Origin: Saprospiraceae bacterium | GTDB lineage: Bacteria > Bacteroidota > Bacteroidia > Chitinophagales > Saprospiraceae | DNA: 64,000 nucleotides | Assembly (NCBI GenBank): GCA_016714085.1 | Contig: JADJNW010000001.1 | Span: 868,001 to 932,000 of the forward strand | Direction of reading: 5' to 3' | Part shown: positions 19,530 through 26,370 of the stretch, one piece after another | How the letters are laid out: every line of letters begins with the position of its first letter | How positions within the stretch are numbered: position 1 is the stretch's first letter | Made by a program: the position numbers and the translations under genes | The notes under the pieces: model-generated | Seen by the model: only the letters and a program-made list of their open reading frames with translations | Database searches by the model: none | Told to the model about the DNA's origin: nothing

Positions 19530-20063
19530 TTAATAAAGTGTTAATATTGGAATATTGGAATATTGGAATGATGGAATTGGTGGAATTTGGAATATTGGAA
19601 TAATGGAATATTGGAATATTGGAATATTGGAATATTGGAATAATGGAGTGGTGCTATAAGTCTGCGAAAGAATCATTCCAGTCACCCGTTTTCTTTTTTC
19701 TTGAAGACGTTTGATGAGTTTGATTAAACTGTTTTCCAGCTTGAATGCGAGTTTGTCCCAATTTTCAAAATCAACTTCCTTGATTTGATGAGCGTCTTTG
19801 TACACATACATGGAAGAAACGGATTCGCCAAGAGAGCCAAGCGCGATATTTAAAAATTGAAGATATTCGGAAATGCTTTTGCGGCAGTAGCCTTCGGCAA
19901 TATTACGCTGGATAGAATCTACCGAGCCAATTTGATTGGCAACTACTTTTTTATAATCAAAAGAAAAATCTTTGATAATCAAACAAGTAAGCTTGTACAA
20001 TTCCTTTGCATCCTGCCAGACATACAAGTCTTGATAGCCTCGATTGATATTCTTGCGTTGCAT
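19530..20063 (-). CDS. four-helix-bundle protein (23S rRNA intervening-sequence / S23 family)
   Basis: 177 aa. Residues 1-125 match the small four-helix-bundle IVP/S23 family: YQDLYVWQDAKELYKLTCLI, then QIGSVDSIQRNIAEGYCRKS, EYLQFLNIALGSLGE and a last helix with LIKLIKRL. Normal members are ~115-130 aa. From about residue 138 the frame runs into the TATTGGAA minisatellite and encodes a repetitive Phe/Ile/Pro/Tyr tail (FQYSNIPIFQYS), which is probably not functional. The family includes proteins of rRNA intervening sequences and the Avd subunit of diversity-generating retroelements, but no reverse transcriptase or rRNA gene is seen here. The gene is bracketed by inverted low-complexity repeats. 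Confidence 0.88.
   Translation of the reverse strand: MQRKNINRGYQDLYVWQDAKELYKLTCLIIKDFSFDYKKVVANQIGSVDSIQRNIAEGYCRKSISEYLQFLNIALGSLGESVSSMYVYKDAHQIKEVDFENWDKLAFKLENSLIKLIKRLQEKRKRVTGMILSQTYSTTPLFQYSNIPIFQYSIIPIFQIPPIPSFQYSNIPILTLY
19544..19648. repeat. TATTGGAA minisatellite at the 3' end of the four-helix-bundle gene
   Basis: About thirteen imperfect units of the octamer TATTGGAA with variants such as TAATGGAA. It covers the last ~35 codons of the gene and its stop. The complementary type (ATTCCA) lies on the other side of the gene. Confidence 0.9.
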
Positions 20064-20118
20064 CGCTCAAATTTTCCATTTTAGACGAAAGCAACGTACC
20101 AAAGTAACAAAACGCTCC

Positions 20119-20172
20119 TCCATTTTTTCCACCATTCCACTGTTCCATCCTTCCAATATTCCATCATTCCAA
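20119..20172. repeat. ATTCCA minisatellite upstream of the four-helix-bundle gene
   Basis: Imperfect run of ATTCCA/TTCCATC/TTCCAATA words, in the opposite orientation to the block at 19544-19648. The two blocks could pair in a transcript spanning the gene. Confidence 0.75.
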
Positions 20173-20180
20173 CAAAAAAC

Positions 20181-20864
20181 CTACACCAAACTAAACTCGT
20201 AGGCGGCTTTTATAAGCCCCGCGGTATTGCTCACGCCCAGTTTGCGCATGATGTTTTTGCGATGTACACTCACGGTCTGATCGCTGATATACAATTCTTT
20301 TGCAATTTGTTTGTTGTTCAATGCGTGCGTGATCAAGCGGAGTATCTCCATTTCGCGCTTGGTAAGATGGTATTTTTTTACAAACCGGTCTTCCAGATGA
20401 AAATCGGTTTGCTGCTTGCCAATGACACCGCGCATTTGACCATTTTCAGCAAGCTGCACGCCATCTCCCAGATAGGTTTGATTGTTTAATACTTCTTCAA
20501 TGGCAAAAAATAATTCTTCGATGCCCCGATCCTTGAGAATGTAGCCATTCGCGCCGTTTTTCAAGGCAGATTTTATAATCTTGGGTTCGTCATAAACCGT
20601 AAATACCAGAATTTGCACAGGGATGCGTTCGCGCGCAATGGAACTCATCACTTCCAGCCCATCTTTATCTGCTAAATTGAGGTCTAATATCAATAATTCA
20701 ATAGGCTTGCGCCGAATCATGTGCAAAAGCTCTTGGCCATCGTGGGCTTCACCAACTATGTCAAAGCAGTATTTTTCAGATCGTCCGAGTACAGTTTTCA
20801 TCCCCTCCAAAAAAATGCGTTGGTCGTCGGCAAGGATGGTTCTAATGATTTGCATAGCAGTCAA
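20181..20864 (-). CDS. NarL/FixJ-type response regulator (LuxR family)
   Basis: 227 aa. The receiver domain spans residues ~5-125, with acidic pocket D13-D14, phospho-acceptor Asp61 in LLILDLNL, a conserved Thr in VFTVYDE and Lys in GYILKDRG. A LuxR-type helix-turn-helix follows at ~160-225 (LTKREMEILRLI, NKQIAKELYISDQTVSVHRKNIMRKLGV). It is a DNA-binding transcription factor controlled by a histidine kinase. No kinase gene is adjacent, so it is an orphan here. A second possible start, M4, lies 9 bases downstream. The spacing to the four-helix-bundle gene is filled by repeats. Confidence 0.93.
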   Translation of the reverse strand: MTAMQIIRTILADDQRIFLEGMKTVLGRSEKYCFDIVGEAHDGQELLHMIRRKPIELLILDLNLADKDGLEVMSSIARERIPVQILVFTVYDEPKIIKSALKNGANGYILKDRGIEELFFAIEEVLNNQTYLGDGVQLAENGQMRGVIGKQQTDFHLEDRFVKKYHLTKREMEILRLITHALNNKQIAKELYISDQTVSVHRKNIMRKLGVSNTAGLIKAAYEFSLV

Positions 20865-21302
20865 TCGTTTTGAATATGTTCACAATGGGATTCATCTATC
20901 AGCAATACAAAACACGAACGGATAGAAACTTCTCTATTGCTGCACGCGTTGCGCATTGCCAACGTTTTATAGCCAACCTATCCAAATAAAACACTTGCCA
21001 TTTTTGGATAAGTTATTGATAATTATCGTTTTTTGCAGGATCGATTAGTACCCTGTAAAAGTTCAACAACGAAAGGAATAACAGCAAATTGTATGAAATT
21101 TGCCATGCTCCGACAAGCGGTATCCTTTCCTTTTCAAAGTTGTGCGTTGTTACAGATGCCCTTTTACAGGTTTCGGGGTCGAAAAATCGAAGCGAAATAT
21201 TAAAACTTTCTCGTAAGCAGGGGTAGTTTTTTGTATATATACTTCTGTGTCAAGGAGAAAGTGCAGCAATATAGCAAAAAAAATAGAAAATTGTCAAGTG
21301 TA
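20865..21302. other. divergent intergenic region with a nested inverted-repeat element
   Basis: Between the response regulator (-) and the acyltransferase (+). It contains a 119-bp nested inverted repeat (21052-21170), listed separately. No other gene-like content is seen. Confidence 0.5.
21052..21170. repeat. 119-bp nested inverted repeat (structured RNA or MITE-like element)
   Basis: Outer arms CCTGTAAAAG (21052-21061) and CTTTTACAGG (21161-21170) are perfect complements. Inside them AACAACG (21065-21071) pairs with CGTTGTT (21145-21151), AAAGGA-ATA (21072-21080) with TATCCTTT (21121-21128), and GCAAATT (21084-21090) with AATTTGC (21097-21103). Collinear nested pairing over the whole unit indicates either a folded RNA or a small palindromic mobile element. 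Confidence 0.6.
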
Positions 21303-22177
21303 ATGAAACGATTTAGGTATTATCGATTGGTTTTGTTGGTGAATTTATTTTCGCTCGTCCCTTTCTGGATGCTGTATTTGCTGTCAGATTTTCTTTTTTT
21401 TATACTTTACAGATTATTAAAATATCGCTACAAAGTCGTAATTGAGAATTTGTCTAAATCTTTCCCGGAGAAGTCGTCCGCAGAAATCCAGCAGATTGCA
21501 CGCGGTTTTTATAAAAATTTATCTGATATTACTTTAGAGACAATCAAAGGATTTACGCTGAGCAAAGAGGCATATTTGAAAAGGCATCGCTTCGTCGGGA
21601 TGGAATTATTAGAAAAAGATTTTGAAAATGGTCAAAGCGTTCTTTTGGCTGGCGGACATTTCACGAATTGGGAATGGGGATTGTTTTGTATCGGACTAGT
21701 GATGAAGCATCAGATGATCGCCGTTTATAAACCAATCAATAACAAGGCAGTAGATGATTATTTTAATAATCGAAGAAGCCGCTGGGGCGTGCGCTTAGCT
21801 GCCATGCACCAGGTAGGGCGCGCGATTGCGCAATATAAAGACGAAGCTTGCGCTTTTTTATTTATCGCCGACCAATCGCCTTCGGATGTCCAGAATGCGC
21901 ATTGGATAGACTTTCTGCATCAGGATACACCTTTTTTGCCGGGTATTGATAAAATCGCCCGTCGCACCAATTACCCTGTTTTTTATTGCGATCTTCGACG
22001 TGTCAAAAGAGGTTATTACGAATTGACACTGAGCGAGTTGTGTCGGGATGCTTCCCAATTTCAAGAAAGGAAATTACGCAGCTTTTCGCAAAAAAACTGG
22101 AGCAATCCATCGATGCCAACCCAAGTGATTGGCTATGGTCGCATAAACGCTGGAAGCGGAAGAGGCGGAGTGATTGA
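21303..22177 (+). CDS. LpxL/HtrB-type lysophospholipid (lipid A) acyltransferase, frameshifted near its C-terminus
   Basis: About 291 aa once corrected. Residues ~10-50 form an N-terminal membrane anchor, followed by the acyltransferase domain with the HxxxxE motif in GGHFTNWEWG and a downstream IADQSP motif. These enzymes add a secondary acyl chain to lipid A or a related lipid at the inner membrane. ATG 21303 gives MKRFRYYRL, a normal N-terminus. The frame continues to 22274 with nonsense sequence, but the expected end (KEITQLFAKKLE ... WLWSHKRWKRKR) lies in another frame and stops at 22177. A single base is thus missing near 22057-22068. This could be a sequencing error or a recent mutation. 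Confidence 0.85.
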
Positions 22178-22321
22178 GAGACAAAGAGACATTTCACTCG
22201 ATCTCTCCTTCTTTCAGTCTCTAAGTCATAATAGGAATTGCCATTTCAATAAAATACTTTCAAAAATTCAGTAGCAAGTAAAACTTTTAAACAGGAGGCG
22301 CATCTTACAGGTAAACAAAAA

Positions 22322-23392
22322 ATGAAAAGCAACCATATTATACTTCTTACTTTTTTATCCTTGTTTTTATTCGTACAATCCGTTTATAACCAATCAAATA
22401 GCTCTTTTTTACAAGAAGAAATTACAGTTTATAATAAAGCAGCTAATATTACATTGAGTGGCACTTTCTCGCGCCCGGCTGCCAAAGGCAAATACCCTAC
22501 GGTGCTGTTGATCTGGGGCAATGGGCCGCATACCCGCGATATGGTGATTTCCGGTTCGCCCGTATTTAAACAATTAGCGGATTCCTTGAATCAGGCGGGC
22601 TACGCCGTTTTAAGAATGGATAAAAGAGGTTTTGGCAAGTCCACCGGCCCAAAAGGCGATTCGGAAGGGGTGACGACTACTTTTGATTTATTGGATGATA
22701 TGCAATATTCTTATCATTTTTTACAGTCTAGAAATGACGTAGATACTTCCAAAATCGGATTATTCGGTCACAGCGAAGGAGCCACTATTGCGCCCATGCT
22801 CGCGTCCAGAGAGCCAAGCGTCAAATTCGTTATGATATTATGCCCGCCTGCCGTTCCGGGGGATTCTATTTTTCTGGCGCAGCGCATTCATAATATGCGA
22901 GAATTGGGGATGCAAGAAACCGTTATTCCGAAAGTTTATGAAGAATGGAAGCGGCTTGTCGCCTTTATCGAAGCGGATTTCAGCGATGATGCTACTTATT
23001 ATCAAATTGGCATAGATTTCCTGGTAGCGCATGGTTTGGAAAAAGAAAAAGCCACACACGAGTTTGTCGATCAAGTGATTGATGCTTTTAGAATGCCCTG
23101 GTATCAGCAGTTTTTCAGGATTGATCCTGCCGAATATTTGTCGCAATTGAAAATGCCAGTACTCGCTATTTTTGGAACAAATGACACAGAAGTGACGACC
23201 GAGCAAAACTTGCTTCCCATGACACACGCCTTGACCGGAAATCCTGATAATCAGATTACTGTCCTCAATGAACACGATCACTTTTTTATCCTGCACAAAG
23301 GGCAAATGCTGAAAAAACATAAATTCGGCGAGATGGAATTTTCCAGTGCCACCTGGCAAACGATGAAAAATTGGTTGGATAGGGTTTTATAA
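22322..23392 (+). CDS. secreted alpha/beta hydrolase (S33-like)
   Basis: 356 aa with a signal peptide (FLFVQSVYNQ). It has an alpha/beta-hydrolase fold: the oxyanion region near WGNGPHTRD, nucleophile elbow GHSEG with Ser151, Asp288 in FGTNDTEV and His320 in EHDHFF form a complete catalytic triad. The family (dienelactone-hydrolase/serine aminopeptidase-like, BAAT-like) covers esterases and peptidases; the substrate cannot be told. It is exported to the periplasm or outside. It converges on the FadH-like gene with only 26 bases between the stop codons. Confidence 0.88.
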   Translation: MKSNHIILLTFLSLFLFVQSVYNQSNSSFLQEEITVYNKAANITLSGTFSRPAAKGKYPTVLLIWGNGPHTRDMVISGSPVFKQLADSLNQAGYAVLRMDKRGFGKSTGPKGDSEGVTTTFDLLDDMQYSYHFLQSRNDVDTSKIGLFGHSEGATIAPMLASREPSVKFVMILCPPAVPGDSIFLAQRIHNMRELGMQETVIPKVYEEWKRLVAFIEADFSDDATYYQIGIDFLVAHGLEKEKATHEFVDQVIDAFRMPWYQQFFRIDPAEYLSQLKMPVLAIFGTNDTEVTTEQNLLPMTHALTGNPDNQITVLNEHDHFFILHKGQMLKKHKFGEMEFSSATWQTMKNWLDRVL

Positions 23393-23418
23393 TTTGCTGA
23401 TGTGTCGGCAATTTAGGG

Positions 23419-25437
23419 TTAAATTTTTGCTGCGAGAAACGTCGCTTGTTCAATGGCGCGCTTCGCGTCGAGTTCTCGGGCCTCGTCTGCGCCACCGATG
23501 AGATGTACCGGAATGCCCAGGTTTTTCAATGGTTCGTACAAATCGCGCAATGGCTCTTGTCCGGCGCAGATAATAACATTGTCCACTTTTAAAATTTGTG
23601 GTTCATCCTTGATCGTGACGTGAAATCCTTCGTCGTCAATTTTATGATACTGCACTTCGCTATACATTTGTACTTGCTTCATTTTCAAGCTCGTGCGATG
23701 AATCCAGCCGGTGGTTTTGCCCAAGCGATAGCCGGGTTTATCTTTAGAACGTTGCAATAAAAAAACTTGCCGCGAAGCAGCTTCCGGCTTCGGTTTTGTC
23801 AATGCGCCGCGCTGTTGATAGCTCATATCCACGCCCCATTCCTGCATGAATGCTTCGGTATTCAGACTTGGAGATTCGCCTTCTTGCGTCAAAAATTCCG
23901 CCACATCAAAGCCAATGCCGCCCGCGCCAATTAGCGCCACCGATTTTCCAACCGGCTTTTCATATTTTAAAACATCAATATAACTCAGCACTTTCGGGTG
24001 GTCAATACCTTCGATTTTAATTTGGCGAGGACTTACGCCTGTTGCCAATGCCACTTCATCAAAACCTTGTAGCAAAACCGCGTCCGCATTTGTATTCAAA
24101 TGCAGCTGAACGCCCCATTTTTCAATCATCTTGGAATAATAGCGCAGCGTTTCGTAAAATTCTTCCTTGCCAGGAATGCGCTTCGCCATATTGAATTGAC
24201 CGCCGATTTCACTGTCTGCTTCAAACAAATGCACCTCGTGCCCGCACTCGGCTGCTGTGATGGCAAATGCCAAACCTGCCGGGCCTGCACCAACCACTGC
24301 TATTTTCTTCTTTTTTGAAATGGAAATTAAATTCAACTCCGTTTCTCGGCAAGCACGAGGATTCACTAGGCAACTCGCGGTTTTCCGAACAAAAATGTGA
24401 TCTAGACAAGCTTGATTGCAGCCAATGCAAGTGTTGATTTCATCGGCTCGATTGTCCATCGCTTTTTTTACGAAATGGGAATCCGCCAAAAACGGTCGCG
24501 CCATCGAAACCATATCCGCACAACCATCGGCGAGGATTTGCTCTGCCGTTTCCGGATTGTTAATGCGGTTCGTCGTTATGAGCGGAATGTTCACCTTACC
24601 CATCAAGCGTTTCGTCACCCAGGCAAAGCCGCCACGCGGCACCATCGTCGCAATCGTCGGTACGCGCGCTTCATGCCAGCCGATACCGGTGTTGATAATC
24701 GTCGCCCCGGCTTTTTCAATTTCCTTTGCCAATAATTCCACTTCCTCCCAGGTGCTGCCATCCTCCACCAAATCCAACATCGACAAACGATAAATGATAA
24801 TAAAATTTGTTCCGACTTTTTCCCGAATTCTTCTCACAATTTCAACCGGAAAGCGCAAGCGATTTTCAAAACTGCCGCCCCACTGGTCGGTGCGTTTATT
24901 CGTTTTGGAAACAATAAATTCATTGATCAGATACCCTTCCGATCCCATCACTTCTACCCCATCGTAGCCTGCTTCCTGCGCCAGCGCAGCGCAACGCACA
25001 AACGCCCGGATCGTCCGCTCAATCCCCATTTTCGTCAAAGCCCAAGGCTTGAATGGTGAAATTGGCGATTTGATACTAGACGGTGCCACCGCCAAAGGAT
25101 GATACCCGTACCGCCCCGCGTGCAGGATTTGCAGACAAATTTTCCCGCCCTCGTCGTGTACCGCTTTCGTCACAATCTGATGTTTCCGTGCCTCGCTGTG
25201 CGTAGAAAGCTTGCTACCAAAGGGCGTCAGCCAGCCTTGAATATTTGGTGGAATGCCTCCGGTCACCATCAAGCCCACACCACCGCGCGCCCGCTCACCA
25301 AAGTACGCCGCCATCTTCTCAAAGCCATTTTTCGTTTCTTCTAAGCCGGTATGCATGGAACCCATGACGACGCGGTTTTTCACTTGGGTAAAGCCCAAGT
25401 CGAGCGGTTGTAATAAATGTGGATAGGGATTGGTCAT
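23419..25437 (-). CDS. 2,4-dienoyl-CoA reductase-type NADH:flavin oxidoreductase
   Basis: 672 aa, the same length as E. coli FadH. The N-terminal old-yellow-enzyme TIM barrel (1-~330) binds FMN. Cysteines 337, 340, 344 and 356 (CIGCNQAC ... SC) form the [4Fe-4S] site with FadH spacing. The C-terminal half has FAD (VVGAGPAGLA, 381-390) and NAD(P) (IGAGGIGFDVAEFL) binding folds. Such enzymes reduce 2,4-dienoyl-CoA in beta-oxidation of polyunsaturated fatty acids, in the cytoplasm. Related 2-enoate reductases and TMA dehydrogenase share the layout, so the exact substrate is likely but not certain. Confidence 0.9.
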   Translation of the reverse strand: MTNPYPHLLQPLDLGFTQVKNRVVMGSMHTGLEETKNGFEKMAAYFGERARGGVGLMVTGGIPPNIQGWLTPFGSKLSTHSEARKHQIVTKAVHDEGGKICLQILHAGRYGYHPLAVAPSSIKSPISPFKPWALTKMGIERTIRAFVRCAALAQEAGYDGVEVMGSEGYLINEFIVSKTNKRTDQWGGSFENRLRFPVEIVRRIREKVGTNFIIIYRLSMLDLVEDGSTWEEVELLAKEIEKAGATIINTGIGWHEARVPTIATMVPRGGFAWVTKRLMGKVNIPLITTNRINNPETAEQILADGCADMVSMARPFLADSHFVKKAMDNRADEINTCIGCNQACLDHIFVRKTASCLVNPRACRETELNLISISKKKKIAVVGAGPAGLAFAITAAECGHEVHLFEADSEIGGQFNMAKRIPGKEEFYETLRYYSKMIEKWGVQLHLNTNADAVLLQGFDEVALATGVSPRQIKIEGIDHPKVLSYIDVLKYEKPVGKSVALIGAGGIGFDVAEFLTQEGESPSLNTEAFMQEWGVDMSYQQRGALTKPKPEAASRQVFLLQRSKDKPGYRLGKTTGWIHRTSLKMKQVQMYSEVQYHKIDDEGFHVTIKDEPQILKVDNVIICAGQEPLRDLYEPLKNLGIPVHLIGGADEARELDAKRAIEQATFLAAKI

Positions 25438-26198
25438 AAGTTTGATTTACGAGGTACGAAGTACAATTAAAGCAATAGCGAATTTTCGCTAAAATACTTT
25501 TTTGGAAAGATGGAATGTTTTAAATGAGAAAATCGTTGTACATTTGAAAAAGGAATATGATTAAGTAGGAATATATTTGGGTTGAATTTTCTAGATACCC
25601 ATTCTTATCAGCCAAGGATAACCGAACCCTGATCCGATATTGGCGACTATAGCACAGAGTTTTGCAGCGCAAATACTGCCATAAAAAACACATAACTGTA
25701 AAATGACTTGGTCGAGGAATTAGCCGATTGTAATCGTTTCAAAACCAAATCTGTGCTTGTTCAGTTGCAAGATATAATTTTCCTTTTACCGAATCAAATT
25801 TTGAGACTAAGAAAAGATACGTTGATCCGCAGATTTGCAAATGGGCGTCTTAAAGTTGTCATCCCTTAAATTACTCTTCTGAATGTCTTGATTTTGGCTC
25901 ACTTTTTTGAGCATCTTCAAAAAAGTTTACGAGCCTGTAAACTATAGATAGAATGGTAGGACAAAATTGATATGTCTGAAACCTCTTCCTTCCAGTTTAC
26001 AGCTCCAGTTAAAAAATAGGAACTGAAAAGATTCCAAATGGAATCTTCCAAAACTGAAGGAAAAGATCTCTATTGCATTGAATTAATAGCTAAGTAAAAT
26101 AATGTTGATATTTAAATAAAAATTACTTTAAATGTTTGATGTTTGATTAGTACCCAATGCAGAGAATCTATTCCTCAAAAATTTAGCCATTAAATTTG

Positions 26199-26229
26199 CA
26201 AATATAAAACAAACCATTAAATAAACCAA
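26199..26229 (-). promoter_or_regulatory. full-consensus minus-strand promoter
   Basis: Minus strand: TTG (26229-26227), 20 bases, TATATTTG (26206-26199). It points into the gene-free stretch upstream of the FadH-like gene. Confidence 0.55.
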
Positions 26230-26240
26230 CAAAAGTTTTC

Positions 26241-26293
26241 CTAACAAAAAACAAAACCCCGAAAGCGCGACTTATACCACCCCTTCAGGGTTT
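26241..26293 (-). terminator. terminator after the heme peroxidase gene
   Basis: On the minus strand AAACCCTGAA (26293-26284) pairs at 9 of 10 positions with TTCGGGGTTT (26263-26254), followed by TGTTTTTTGTT. It lies ~80 bases after the peroxidase stop. Confidence 0.7.
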
Positions 26294-26370
26294 ATTTAAG
26301 AGATTTCATCTCCTTTATAATCATTTCAACCCGCGCCATCGCTAAAGCTAAGGCTACACGCGGTACGGGT

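Larger units (their letters stand above)
25438..26370. other. 0.9-kb gene-free region with minus-strand promoter and strong hairpins
   Basis: No credible ORF. A full-consensus minus-strand promoter lies at 26199-26229. Downstream of it are a near-perfect 20-base palindrome (26028-26047) and a long hairpin, GGCTC-ACTTTTTTGA / TCAAAAAAGT-GAGCC (25896-25935). Either the FadH-like gene has a ~750-nt leader or a non-coding RNA is made here. The dispersed TACGAGG word is at 25447-25465. Confidence 0.4.

Noticed and set aside
19530..20063. Diversity-generating retroelement (the S23 family includes Avd)
   Set aside because: No reverse transcriptase, template or variable repeat is found in the window.
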